26,568 nt of DNA from an uncultured Clostridia bacterium (lineage in GTDB: Bacteria; Bacillota; Clostridia; Peptostreptococcales; Anaerovoracaceae): positions 1-26,568 of the forward strand of contig CALLHZ010000089.1 of NCBI GenBank assembly GCA_938009115.1, read 5' to 3'. This document shows positions 15,097 to 22,652 of this stretch, piece after piece (within the stretch, counting starts at the first letter, position 1; the number at the start of each line of letters is the position of its first letter). The notes under the pieces are model-generated. The model was not told the origin of the DNA. It was given only the letters and a program-made list of their open reading frames with translations, and searched no databases. A program made the position numbers and the translations under genes.

Positions 15097-15131
15097 GCGG
15101 TCGCATGATCCGCTGATGTTCATGCGACCGC
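15097..15131. repeat. 12-bp perfect inverted repeat upstream of the fermentation operon
   Basis: GCGGTCGCATGA (15097-15108) and TCATGCGACCGC (15120-15131) form a perfect 12-bp repeat with an 11-base spacer. Imperfect pairing extends outward to about 15087 and 15142. There is no T-tract, so it is a poor terminator. It could be a regulator site about 120 bases upstream of the promoter or a transcript structure. Confidence 0.65.
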
Positions 15132-15146
15132 TCACTCCGTCCTCAT

Positions 15147-15179
15147 GAAAAAACAGCCCGGCCGAATACGGCGGGCTGT
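15147..15179 (-). terminator. Rho-independent terminator after the M29 aminopeptidase gene
   Basis: Arms at 15153-15164 and 15169-15179 pair over 11 bases with one bulged G and a 4-base loop. On the minus strand the stem is followed by an unbroken run of T (TTTTTT, 15147-15152). It lies about 20 bases after the stop at 15200. Confidence 0.9.
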
Positions 15180-15199
15180 CATAATGGGCAAAGGCTGTT

Positions 15200-16309
15200 T
15201 TACTTCAAGTTTTCAGGATTGAGGGGTTGGAGATCTGCAGGAAGGAAAAGGCCGTCTTTGCGGACCAGTTCCCCGTCAAAATACATCTCGCCGCCGCCAC
15301 ATTCGGGGCGCTGGATCATGACCAGATCCCAATGCACGGAGCTTTCGTTTCCGTTGTCCGCCTCTTCGTAGCAGCGTCCGGGCGTCAGGTGGAAGCTGCC
15401 GCTGATCTTCTCGTCGAACAGGATATCCTTCATGGGCGCAAGGATATAAGGATTGACGCCGATGGCAAACTCGCCGAAATAGCGGGCGCCCTCGTCCGTA
15501 TCCAACAGCTTGTTGATCCGATCGGTATCGTTGGCCGTGGCCTTGATGATCTTTCCTTTCTCCATTTCAAAGCACACGTTCTCGTAGGTGAATCCCTGCT
15601 CCAGGGAAGGCGTGTTGTACGCGATCCGGCCGTTAACGGATTCCCGGACCGGCGCCGTGAACACCTCGCCGTCGGGGATATTCATATTGCCGGCGCACTT
15701 GATGGCCGGTACACCCTTGATACTAAAGGAAAGGTCTGTGCCGGGTCCCACAAGGCGGACCTGGTCTGTCTTTTCCATACGGTCCACCAGCGCGTCCATG
15801 GCACGGTCCATGGCCGCATAGTCCATGGTGCAGACATCATAATAGAAATCCTCAAAGCCTGCCAGGCTCATGCCGGCGAGCTGGGCCATGGCCGCATTGG
15901 GATAACGCAGAACGCACCATTTGGTGTGGTTCACCCGATAATCCAGCACAGGGCTGAGCTTCCGGGCATACAAATTCATCTGCTCCGGGGGAACGTCGGA
16001 CAGCTCCGTATTGTTGTCCCCGGCCCGGACAGCGATGTAAGCCTGCATTTTTTTCATAAAGGACAGCTGGTTTTTGTTCATCAGCTCCAGCTGGCCCTCC
16101 CGCGCTCCCAAGAGGATCTCCCTGGTGACGGAATCCTCTCTGGATGTGACAAAGGGGACCCCGCCGGCAGCGTAAACGTCCCGCACCAGCTGGCGGACCA
16201 AAGGAAGCGGGGCGCCGCCGGAATAGTCGATAAGGCAGTGGTCGCCGGGCTCGATCCCCGTGGAGTAATTGACTAAAAGGTGAGAAAGCTTCCGAATTCT
16301 ATCATCCAT
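15200..16309 (-). CDS. M29-family aminopeptidase (AmpS/AmpT-like)
   Basis: This 369-residue cytoplasmic metallo-aminopeptidase would release N-terminal amino acids from short peptides. By comparison with the M29 family, likely metal and catalytic residues are Glu215 (NIPDGEVFTAP), Glu280 (FGEFAIGVNP), His307 (SGSFHLTPG), and His326 with Asp328 (SSVHWDLVM). All are present and in the usual order. The N-terminal domain shows the LVNYSTGIEPGD start common to the family. At 369 residues it is at the short end (many members are about 400-410). The ATG at 16309 has AAAGGA upstream at slightly long spacing. The upstream unrecognised gene ends 58 bases away and a strong terminator follows, so the pair may be co-transcribed. 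Its likely job is the last step of peptide breakdown before the deaminating operon. Confidence 0.92.
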   Translation of the reverse strand: MDDRIRKLSHLLVNYSTGIEPGDHCLIDYSGGAPLPLVRQLVRDVYAAGGVPFVTSREDSVTREILLGAREGQLELMNKNQLSFMKKMQAYIAVRAGDNNTELSDVPPEQMNLYARKLSPVLDYRVNHTKWCVLRYPNAAMAQLAGMSLAGFEDFYYDVCTMDYAAMDRAMDALVDRMEKTDQVRLVGPGTDLSFSIKGVPAIKCAGNMNIPDGEVFTAPVRESVNGRIAYNTPSLEQGFTYENVCFEMEKGKIIKATANDTDRINKLLDTDEGARYFGEFAIGVNPYILAPMKDILFDEKISGSFHLTPGRCYEEADNGNESSVHWDLVMIQRPECGGGEMYFDGELVRKDGLFLPADLQPLNPENLK

Positions 16310-16343
16310 GATGGCACGTCCTTTTGCAGTGTATGAAGAAATT

Positions 16344-16368
16344 ACCGCCGAAACTGAAGTGCGGCGGT
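16344..16368 (-). other. Stem-loop at the end of the unrecognised gene
   Basis: ACCGCCG (16344-16350) and CGGCGGT (16362-16368) pair over 7 bases with an 11-base loop and overlap the stop codon region of the upstream gene. The minus-strand continuation AATTTCTTC is a poor T-tract, so it is at best a weak terminator or a processing site. Confidence 0.4.
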
Positions 16369-17555
16369 CACTTTAACGTCTTGAGAAACTCTTCGAAATC
16401 CTCGAAATCGCTTTGGGCGAATTCATACAGGACCGGCTCCTGAAACTGGTACCGGGCCGTGGGAAATACTGCGGCAGACAGCGTGCTGCCGTGAAGCCGG
16501 TCCTCCATCAGGCCGATGGCTTCCAAAGAATAGGCCGCCAAAATCAGCTGGCCGAAATCCGTCACGTAATAGAGGCAGTCGATATCATCGCTCAGGTTGA
16601 ATACCCGCTGGTCTACATGGTCGTTGTCTTTCTTGAATTCCATGAACATTTCGCCGTTGGTGTGTTCGGTCCGCATGGCGCCCAGCGTGTAGGATGTAAA
16701 CTCCATGTCAAAATCGTCCGGATCCTTCAGGATCTCATAAACCGTTACATATTCCCAGCGGCTGAGCATCATGGATGCTTCATAAAGAGATATTTCAAAG
16801 GCGGACTGCCGGACTGCGGAAGCGACGCGGCCTTCGGCCAGTTCGATCTCAGACATCACCAGCCAGTGCTTGTTCTCCGTTTCCACCAAGGACTCGCATA
16901 GGTAGGATAGGCGATCCGATTCGTCCCGGTATTCTTCGATCGTGTTTCGCAGAAATGTCGCATGCTCGGAAAGAAAGAGCTGGGGCCCGCCGGCAGCCAG
17001 AAAACCCCGCGCGCAAAGATAAGAGGCGCCTTTCATATCCATACCGAATATCCGCATCAGAAAGTAGTGGATCAATTGATAATCGCTGCGGATCTCGGTG
17101 CAGATCTTAGAAATAAGGGCTTCCTGCTCCTCCCTGGAAAGGAAGACAGGCATCCTGGTGATGAATTCAAGATCCACGGCCTCTTCGGGCAGGCTGAGCT
17201 TTTTCCGTTTGGTTTCGCTGATGAATTCCGCCGCAAGGTATCGGCTCTCCCGCTCGTTCAAGGGTTTCATCTTGGCGCCCAATCCGCCGAAAAGGTTCTT
17301 GCTGGCAAGCTCCACCGCCGTGGGATCGTCGCCCATGTAGGTGCGGTAGGTTTCCAGACCCAGTTCTTCCACGTCATAGTAATAGTATTGGTGAAGATGG
17401 GGCTCGGCTGCCGGATATGGCAGTTCCCAGTGCAAATGCATGCCAAGGACACCCATCAATCGGGTGTCGGTGATCTCTCCGCTGATAAAGCGGTAGTCGG
17501 CGTACAGGTTTTCGCTCCTGCCGCCGGGCAGTACTTTCAGTTTGCTTCTGTCCAT
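16368..17555 (-). CDS. Unrecognised 395-residue soluble protein
   Basis: I do not recognise this protein. It has no signal peptide, no transmembrane segment and no nucleotide-binding, metal-site or helix-turn-helix motif that I can name. The composition is acidic and rich in Glu, Leu, Tyr and Phe. The central part (about residues 130-300) looks mainly helical, and the C-terminus ends in an acidic stretch, DFEDFEEFL. Early residues include a His/Tyr-rich piece, HLHQYYYYDVEEL (about 53-65). Codon use and ribosome site (GGGAGG, unusually close to the ATG at 17555) suggest a real gene, and its length is uninterrupted. A possible promoter lies at 17581. It precedes the M29 aminopeptidase by 58 bases. 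A role linked to peptide metabolism is only suggested by that neighbour. Confidence 0.8.
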   Translation of the reverse strand: MDRSKLKVLPGGRSENLYADYRFISGEITDTRLMGVLGMHLHWELPYPAAEPHLHQYYYYDVEELGLETYRTYMGDDPTAVELASKNLFGGLGAKMKPLNERESRYLAAEFISETKRKKLSLPEEAVDLEFITRMPVFLSREEQEALISKICTEIRSDYQLIHYFLMRIFGMDMKGASYLCARGFLAAGGPQLFLSEHATFLRNTIEEYRDESDRLSYLCESLVETENKHWLVMSEIELAEGRVASAVRQSAFEISLYEASMMLSRWEYVTVYEILKDPDDFDMEFTSYTLGAMRTEHTNGEMFMEFKKDNDHVDQRVFNLSDDIDCLYYVTDFGQLILAAYSLEAIGLMEDRLHGSTLSAAVFPTARYQFQEPVLYEFAQSDFEDFEEFLKTLK

Positions 17556-17580
17556 GGGCCTCCCATGCCTGCCGGTCCGT

Positions 17581-17609
17581 ATTATACAAAAACCCGGCCT
17601 TGCGGTCCG
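17581..17609 (-). promoter_or_regulatory. Possible promoter for the unrecognised gene, inside the rpmE terminator
   Basis: On the minus strand TATAAT (17581-17586) is a perfect -10. The hexamer 17 bases upstream (CGGACC) is a poor -35. The -10 starts immediately after the T-tract of the rpmE terminator. The leader before the ATG at 17555 would be about 20 bases. Confidence 0.4.
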
Positions 17610-17612
17610 GGT
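17587..17612 (-). terminator. Rho-independent terminator of rpmE
   Basis: ACCCGG (17592-17597) and CCGGGT (17607-17612) form the stem with a 9-base loop. The minus-strand continuation is TTTTTGTA. It begins about 25 bases past the rpmE stop. Confidence 0.85.
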
Positions 17613-17636
17613 CTTTCTGTCTGGTCAGTGGCGCGA

Positions 17637-17837
17637 TCAGTCGATTTTGTACTTGTTCTTGAACTTTTCCACACGGCCGCCGCGATTGATAAACTTTTGC
17701 TGTCCCGTAAAGAACGGATGGCACTGAGAACAAACATCTAAACGAATCTCGTCCTTCAGGGACCGGGTCGTAAATTCGTTGCCGCAGGCACAGGTGACTT
17801 TGCAGTCTTTGTAATCGGGATGGATCTCTGCTTTCAT
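17637..17837 (-). CDS. rpmE: 50S ribosomal protein L31 (zinc-binding, C+ type)
   Basis: This 66-residue protein is L31 of the large ribosomal subunit. The start MKAEIHPDYKDCKVTCACG is diagnostic. The four-cysteine zinc pattern is present (Cys-x-Cys near residues 16-18, then CSQC at about 36-39), so it is the zinc-containing C+ form rather than the zinc-free paralogue induced under zinc limitation. The ATG at 17837 has a strong AGGAGG; an upstream in-frame ATG at 17891 lacks one. It has its own promoter (17931-17959) and terminator, so it is a single-gene unit. Its leader of about 87 bases can form a short GGGG/CCCC hairpin. In many Clostridia rpmE sits next to rho; here it lies on the far side of prmC. 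Confidence 0.96.
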   Translation of the reverse strand: MKAEIHPDYKDCKVTCACGNEFTTRSLKDEIRLDVCSQCHPFFTGQQKFINRGGRVEKFKNKYKID

Positions 17838-17930
17838 GTCTCTTTCCTCCTTCTTCCCAACATATCTATCGTCTATGTCCGGGGAAATCAAGTTACCCCA
17901 AACACGAGCACGCCAAATGAACGCTCACAT

Positions 17931-17959
17931 ATAATAGCACAGACCCATAGGCCATGCAA
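17931..17959 (-). promoter_or_regulatory. Sigma-A-type promoter of rpmE
   Basis: On the minus strand TTGCAT (17954-17959) and TATTAT (17931-17936) are separated by 17 bases, with TG one base before the -10 (extended -10). Transcription would start near 17924. Confidence 0.75.
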
Positions 17960-17966
17960 GTACTTT

Positions 17967-18836
17967 TTATTGGATTTTCCGGGCCCGAAGGACCCGGTCG
18001 TTCCCGCCCAGGTCCTTCAGGATCCGTACCCGCGAAAAGGTATCGCCTCGCCCCAGCGCCAAGGCCCGGACCGCTTCGCCTTGATCGTAGCCGATCTCCA
18101 TCAGGAGCAGCGCTCCCGGTTTCATATACAGGGGCGCTTCCTCCAGGATCCGCCGAACCAGCTCCAGCCCATCGGCGCCACCGTCCAAAGCCATCCGGGG
18201 CTCATGATCGCGGACTTCCACAGCCAGCGTATCGATCACATCGGTGGCGATATAGGGAGGATTGGAAAGGATCAGATCAAAAGGTCCCCGGCCTTCCAGG
18301 GCTTTAAACAAGTCGCCCGGGCAAAAATGGATCGAATCGGCAACGCCCGCAGCAACGGCATTCCTCCGCGCCGTTTCCAGCGCATCGTCAGACAAGTCTG
18401 TGGCCGTCACCCTGGATCTGCGGTCCAGCTTTGCCACAGCGATGGCCAGAGCGCCGCTTCCGGTGCAAAGATCCAGCACTTGATGGTGCCCCAGAAGCCG
18501 TGGAGTCCGGGAGAGTTCTTTCAAGGCTTCCTCGGCCAATAGCTCCGTATCCTGACGCGGGATCAGAACAGATCCGTTCACCGACAAGGGGATGCCCATG
18601 AATTCAGTGACGCCTAAAATATATTGAAGCGGCATGCCGCCGGTTCTCACCTGAAGAAGATCAAAAAATGCCTGGCACAAACCTTCTTCGGCTGTCTCGC
18701 GCCCATGGGCATATAAATAGCTTCGGTCTTTTTTCAGGAGATAGCACAGCAGCAGCTCCGCCTCAGTGACGGCATCTTCTTTGCCGTGGTTCTTCAGGAG
18801 ATCCGTACCGACGGTTAGAAGTTCCCGCAACGTCAT
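17967..18836 (-). CDS. prmC: Release factor glutamine methyltransferase PrmC (HemK)
   Basis: This 289-residue enzyme uses S-adenosylmethionine to methylate the glutamine of the GGQ motif in release factors RF1 and RF2. The N-terminal helical release-factor-binding region (about residues 1-85) leads into the linker IPRQDTELL (92-100). The methyltransferase fold follows, with motif I VLDLCTGSGALAIA (120-133) and the active-site NPPY (192-195). The length is normal. Its ATG overlaps the DUF1385 stop by four bases (ATGA), so translation is coupled. The usual companion prfA (RF1) is not adjacent here: the next gene is rpmE from its own promoter. No clear terminator was seen after the stop. Confidence 0.95.
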   Translation of the reverse strand: MTLRELLTVGTDLLKNHGKEDAVTEAELLLCYLLKKDRSYLYAHGRETAEEGLCQAFFDLLQVRTGGMPLQYILGVTEFMGIPLSVNGSVLIPRQDTELLAEEALKELSRTPRLLGHHQVLDLCTGSGALAIAVAKLDRRSRVTATDLSDDALETARRNAVAAGVADSIHFCPGDLFKALEGRGPFDLILSNPPYIATDVIDTLAVEVRDHEPRMALDGGADGLELVRRILEEAPLYMKPGALLLMEIGYDQGEAVRALALGRGDTFSRVRILKDLGGNDRVLRARKIQ

Positions 18837-19930
18837 TTCGAGGATCCTTTGGCCATTTTCCGCTTCCGGTAGGCCTCCGTGGCGGCTTCGTCTTTCTCAA
18901 GGAAGCCGTCTTTGCTCAGGACCCCCACCCAATGCCGTCCAGGCGGGATCTGGCTCATGACAGGATCCTTTTCCCTCTCCGCTTCCGGCATCACCGCCTT
19001 CATGGCCGCAATCGCTACCTCCAGCTGCTCCAAAGAGGGTTCCTGAGTGGTGAGCTTCTGCAGGGCAATGCCCGGCAGGCTGAGAGCCCGGACCAGAGGG
19101 CCGTCGTGACGCCCCGTAAACTGCAGGAGCTCATAGGACAGTCCGGCGATGAGCGGGATCAGCAGCAGGCGTGACAGGATGCGGACTGCCAGGTTCGGCC
19201 AGCCCAGGAGAGAAAATATCAGCAGGCTCAGGACCATGACGAACATCAGAAAACTGGTGCCGCAACGGGGGTGCAGCGTATAGAAGGTCTGGGCGTTTTC
19301 CGGCGTCAATGCCAGCCCGCTTTCATAGCAATGGATGGTTTTATGCTCTGCGCCGTGGTATTGAAATACTTTTTTGATGTCCTCCATACCGGATATCAGG
19401 CGAACGTACAAAACAAACATAGCGATCCTGACGGCTCCTTCCAGAAGGTTCAGGGCGATCTCATTGTGGATGCCGCCCCAGGCCTTGGCGCCGTTGATCA
19501 GCCAGGTAGGCAGGATGATGAACACGCCTACCGTGAGAAGGACGGCAAGGGCCACGGAAAAATAGAGCATCAGATTCAACGCGCCCTTTTCTCCAAAGTG
19601 TTTTTCCAGCCAGATCGTGGTTTTGTCTTTTTCGTATAAAGGCTTACCTTCCGCATCGGTGAATTCTTCCAGGATCTCGGCAGAGTAAAGCAAAATGCCC
19701 GTGCCCTGGATCAGCGAAGCCACAAAAACAACGATGCCCCGCAAAACCGGGATCTTCTTCCACTTTCCGGGAGACTTCATGGGCTCCACGCTCAGATGGA
19801 TGTCGCCGGAGGGTTTGCGGATGGCGATGGACAGGAGCTCCGGGCCCTTCATCATCAAGCCCTCCAGGATGGCCTGCCCTCCTATCTTCGTGGGACAGGC
19901 ATTTTTAACAAATATTTTTTTCAGGTCCAT
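18833..19930 (-). CDS. DUF1385 membrane protein (YqhQ-like)
   Basis: This 365-residue membrane protein belongs to DUF1385, whose biochemical role is not established. The family opening is visible as IGGQAILEGLMMKGP (residues 16-30). The central signature is YHGAEHKTIHCYE, followed by HPRCGTSFLMFV. Four or five hydrophobic segments are visible between about residues 55 and 285; the two His-containing motifs lie between helices. The C-terminal 80 residues are soluble. I placed the start at the ATG at 19930, which shares one base with the rho stop (TGATG); an overlapping TTG at 19933 is the only alternative. Position between rho and prmC is conserved in many Clostridia, suggesting a housekeeping role, but no function is claimed. 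Confidence 0.93.
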   Translation of the reverse strand: MDLKKIFVKNACPTKIGGQAILEGLMMKGPELLSIAIRKPSGDIHLSVEPMKSPGKWKKIPVLRGIVVFVASLIQGTGILLYSAEILEEFTDAEGKPLYEKDKTTIWLEKHFGEKGALNLMLYFSVALAVLLTVGVFIILPTWLINGAKAWGGIHNEIALNLLEGAVRIAMFVLYVRLISGMEDIKKVFQYHGAEHKTIHCYESGLALTPENAQTFYTLHPRCGTSFLMFVMVLSLLIFSLLGWPNLAVRILSRLLLIPLIAGLSYELLQFTGRHDGPLVRALSLPGIALQKLTTQEPSLEQLEVAIAAMKAVMPEAEREKDPVMSQIPPGRHWVGVLSKDGFLEKDEAATEAYRKRKMAKGSSK

Positions 19931-21375
19931 CAAACGAGCCTCAGCTTCTTGAATATCTGTATAAAGTCTTCGTTGGTCCTGGTATGCACCAGTTCGTCGA
20001 TGATCCGCTCCGTGGCTTCCTGTGCGCCAAGATCGCCCATGGCGCGGCGCATGAGCCAGATGGCTTCCAGCTCTTCCTGCCGCATGAGCATATCTTCTCT
20101 CCGTGTCCCGGATTTGTTCAGGTTGATGGCCGGGAAAATCCGTTTTTCCGAAAGCTTCCGATCCAGATGCAGTTCCATGTTGCCTGTGCCCTTGAACTCT
20201 TCGAAAATAACGTCGTCCATACGGCTTCCGGTCTCAACCAAAGCAGTGGCGAGGATCGTGATGCTGCCCCCCTCTTCGAGATTCCGGGCAGCGCCGAAGA
20301 ACTTCTTGGGCTTGTGAAGAGCCGCAGGATCAAGGCCGCCGGACAGCGTCCTGCCCGAGGGCGGCTCTACCAGATTATATGCCCGAGCCAGCCGGGTGAT
20401 GCTGTCCAAAAGGATGATGACATGCTTGCCGTGCTCTACCAGGCGCTGGGCCCGGGCCAGGACCATCTCCGCCACTTTGACATGGTGGGAAGGCTGTTCG
20501 TCGAAAGTGGAATAAATGACCTCGCCGTTGATGGAGCGCTGCATATCCGTCACTTCTTCGGGGCGCTCGTCGATGAGCAGCACGATGAGTTCTGCATTTA
20601 CCTTCTGGCGTTCGATGCTTTTGGCGATCTGCTTGAGCAGTGTGGTCTTTCCTGCCTTGGGAGGCGCCACGATCATACCCCGCTGGCCCATGCCGATGGG
20701 CGCCACCAGATCGATCAGGCGCATAGACAGCTCTCTGCTGCCTTTTTCCAGTGTGATCCGGTGATTGGGGAATACGGGGGTGAGGTCCGAAAAGTCCGGC
20801 CGCTTCCGGGCAAAACCCGGATCATCGCCGTTGACCGTCTTGACGAAAAGCAGGGCTCCGAAGCGCTCTCCTTCGTTAGGCTGACGGGCAATGCCACAGA
20901 TCTTGTCGCCGGTTTTCAGATTGAAGCGGCGGATCTGGGTCGGGGATACGTAAACGTCTTCGTCGGAGGTGAGAAAATTGTCGAAGCGCAGAAAGCCGAA
21001 GCCCGCGTCGGCGATGTCCAGAATACCGGTCTTAAGGGTTCTGCCGTCCCTCAGGGGCTCTTCCTCGCGGCAGCTGTCGCCGGGCTCGGCCGGTTCGTCG
21101 TCCTCGACGGCCCGAGGCACAGCCTCGGGAGCCGGCCGCCATTCGTACACTTTTTTTCCGCCGTTCGCTCCGGCGGCCGGACCGGCCGCGACCGGTTCTT
21201 CCGGCGCCTGTTCGCCGGCTTCTTTTCCCCTTTGGGCCGCTGCCTCCAGATGCATCCGCGTCAGAAGATCCATGATCTCCTTTTTTTTCATTTTTTCCGC
21301 ATCTGCCACACCCAGAGCGCCGGCGATCTCCCGCAGTTCTGCGACCTTTTTATCTTTCAGTATATCCAGTTCCAT
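19930..21375 (-). CDS. rho: Transcription termination factor Rho
   Basis: This 481-residue RNA-dependent ATPase/translocase ends transcripts. The N-terminal SAP-like helix region (residues 1-45, KKVAELREIAGALGV) is followed by a low-complexity insertion of Ala, Gly, Glu and Pro (about 46-110). An S1-like RNA-binding domain comes next (about 115-185, with GFGFLR). The motor domain holds Walker A APPKAGKTT (237-245), the Walker B region VLLIDERPEEVTD, and the Q/R-loop elements LLDSITRLARAYN and TLSGGLDP. I chose the ATG at 21375, with AAAGGA upstream, over an in-frame GTG at 21399. It follows the SLH gene by 29 bases and shares one base with DUF1385. The insertion between N-terminal and RNA-binding domains is common in Clostridia Rho; length is within range. 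Confidence 0.97.
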   Translation of the reverse strand: MELDILKDKKVAELREIAGALGVADAEKMKKKEIMDLLTRMHLEAAAQRGKEAGEQAPEEPVAAGPAAGANGGKKVYEWRPAPEAVPRAVEDDEPAEPGDSCREEEPLRDGRTLKTGILDIADAGFGFLRFDNFLTSDEDVYVSPTQIRRFNLKTGDKICGIARQPNEGERFGALLFVKTVNGDDPGFARKRPDFSDLTPVFPNHRITLEKGSRELSMRLIDLVAPIGMGQRGMIVAPPKAGKTTLLKQIAKSIERQKVNAELIVLLIDERPEEVTDMQRSINGEVIYSTFDEQPSHHVKVAEMVLARAQRLVEHGKHVIILLDSITRLARAYNLVEPPSGRTLSGGLDPAALHKPKKFFGAARNLEEGGSITILATALVETGSRMDDVIFEEFKGTGNMELHLDRKLSEKRIFPAINLNKSGTRREDMLMRQEELEAIWLMRRAMGDLGAQEATERIIDELVHTRTNEDFIQIFKKLRLV

Positions 21376-21404
21376 TGATATCCTTTCGTCCGGAGCCACC
21401 GCTC

Positions 21405-22541
21405 CTATTTGATCTCCAATATATATGCGCCGTCGGCAATCAGGGAAACATCGATGCCAGCCCGAAGCGTCACATCTGACGCTGTCTCGTCATCATAACA
21501 AAAACGTATCAGCGAGCCCTCCTCCGTGAGCAGCGTCAGTACGCCGTAATCGTCTTCCGAGGAAAGACTTTTGACCTCGCCTTTCTGCAGACGCACGCCG
21601 GTTTCGATCAGTACCTGCCGGCCTGCGCCCATAAGACAGGAGACCGACAGGAAACGACTTTCCAGTCCGGTCAATGCAGAAAAAGAAACTTCCTGCCCGT
21701 CCATCAATAATGCAGCATCTGAAGACAACTGGACCGTCCAGGAGGCGCCATCCGCCTTCTGCAAAACAAACCGGCGGGCATTAGTCTGAACACTCTTTAC
21801 GGTACCGCTGTGAAGGATCAGACTTTCTTCAAGCTTTCTGGCAGCCTGAGGACTCTGAGCCATGCGTTCGGCATCGTCCAAAAGCCGGGTGCACACAGCG
21901 GCAAACTCCACCCGGCGTATCCCGTCCAGAGGATTCAAATTGCCTTTGTTGTCTCCGGTCATGATTCCGTTGCGGTACAAAGCGTCCGCATAGGCAAAAT
22001 CTGCATCGGATATTTTTGCGCTGTCCCCGTAAGGAAGCGCTGCTGCCGCTGCTGCCTCATACCCCATGGCTTTGGCAGCCCAGGTCGCAATCAGCTGGCG
22101 GGGCGCCAGCGCCGCGCCGCCGGAAGGCTGAAGGTCGGCCGCTGTCACGTATTCGTAACGAAATCCGTAGGCCGCATAGGGGCTTGCCCAGGCGGCGATA
22201 CCACCGGCCGCAAGCTGCAGGGCATAATCCGGCGATAAATCGCTGTCATCCCGGAGAAGACCGCCACTCTCCAATGTCCGATAGATCATGGCCAAAGACT
22301 CTTGCTTGCTCACGGGGCTTTCCGGCACAAATCGAAAAATTCCCTCCGTTTCCGTGGGATAGCCGTTGATGATCCCCGCTTCGGCAGCGGTCTGAATATA
22401 GGGCGCGCCCCAATAGTTGCCGGCCACATCCGTAAAGCCGGCCTGGGCATAAGCAGACAAAGCCATAGCCAGCGTCAGCACGATGGCGGCCTGCATCCTT
22501 CTTTGGAGGCGAACCAAAGCTGTGTTCGTTTTTTTCTTCAT
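21405..22541 (-). CDS. Secreted S-layer-homology (SLH) domain protein
   Basis: This 378-residue exported protein has an N-terminal signal peptide (positively charged to residue 15, hydrophobic 18-31, likely cleavage after AYAQA at about 34). SLH-type repeats follow: a clear one at about 36-90 (FTDVAGNYW...GIINGYP...PVSKQESLAMIYRTL), a degenerate one at about 112-165, and a third at about 172-222 (DADFAYADALYRNGIMTGD...RRVEFAAVCTRLL). Three SLH units usually anchor a protein to secondary cell-wall polymer. Residues about 240-378 look beta-rich, alternating Thr/Val/Leu, without a motif I recognise. A weak AGGT site precedes the ATG. A promoter is present at 22596-22624. The gene ends 29 bases before rho, an unusual neighbour for a surface protein. 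The function of the C-terminal part is unknown. Confidence 0.88.
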   Translation of the reverse strand: MKKKTNTALVRLQRRMQAAIVLTLAMALSAYAQAGFTDVAGNYWGAPYIQTAAEAGIINGYPTETEGIFRFVPESPVSKQESLAMIYRTLESGGLLRDDSDLSPDYALQLAAGGIAAWASPYAAYGFRYEYVTAADLQPSGGAALAPRQLIATWAAKAMGYEAAAAAALPYGDSAKISDADFAYADALYRNGIMTGDNKGNLNPLDGIRRVEFAAVCTRLLDDAERMAQSPQAARKLEESLILHSGTVKSVQTNARRFVLQKADGASWTVQLSSDAALLMDGQEVSFSALTGLESRFLSVSCLMGAGRQVLIETGVRLQKGEVKSLSSEDDYGVLTLLTEEGSLIRFCYDDETASDVTLRAGIDVSLIADGAYILEIK

Positions 22542-22595
22542 GTATTTACCTGTAAATCGTGGGGAGTCGAACGGCAGAACACCATCCGTGGAATT

Positions 22596-22624
22596 ATTTT
22601 ATAACGCATCGGCAAAAAAAGCAA
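22596..22624 (-). promoter_or_regulatory. Probable promoter of the SLH-rho-DUF1385-prmC unit
   Basis: On the minus strand TTGCTT (22619-22624) and TAAAAT (22596-22601) are separated by 17 bases. The -35 overlaps the T-tract of the livF terminator. The start would lie near 22589, about 48 bases before the SLH start codon. Confidence 0.5.
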
Positions 22625-22649
22625 GAGGCGGGGCGCCGCGACGCCCGCC
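22614..22649 (-). terminator. Rho-independent terminator of the liv operon
   Basis: GGCGGGGCG (22627-22635) and CGCCCGCC (22642-22649) form a G+C-rich stem with one bulge and a 6-base loop. The minus-strand continuation is TCTTGCTTTTTTTG. It starts four bases past the livF stop. Confidence 0.85.
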
Positions 22650-22652
22650 TTC

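Larger units (their letters stand above)
14852..15199. other. 348-base intergenic region before the fermentation operon
   Basis: No gene was found here. In minus-strand order it holds the aminopeptidase terminator (15153-15179), a 12-bp inverted repeat (15097-15131), a promoter (14949-14977) and a leader of about 90 bases with a small UUCG-loop hairpin (14923-14938). The stretch 14978-15090 is A+T-richer and shows nothing else I can name. Confidence 0.6.

Noticed and set aside
15097..15131. Second terminator for the M29 aminopeptidase
   Set aside because: The inverted repeat has no T-tract on either strand and lies after a complete terminator at 15147-15179.
16310..16367. Strong terminator between the unrecognised gene and the aminopeptidase gene
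   Set aside because: The stem is only 7 bp, has an 11-base loop, overlaps the stop codon and lacks a clean T-tract, so co-transcription remains more likely.
19984..21378. Plus-strand open frame of 464 codons opposite rho
   Set aside because: It is entirely antisense to rho, with shadow-type composition and no recognisable domain.
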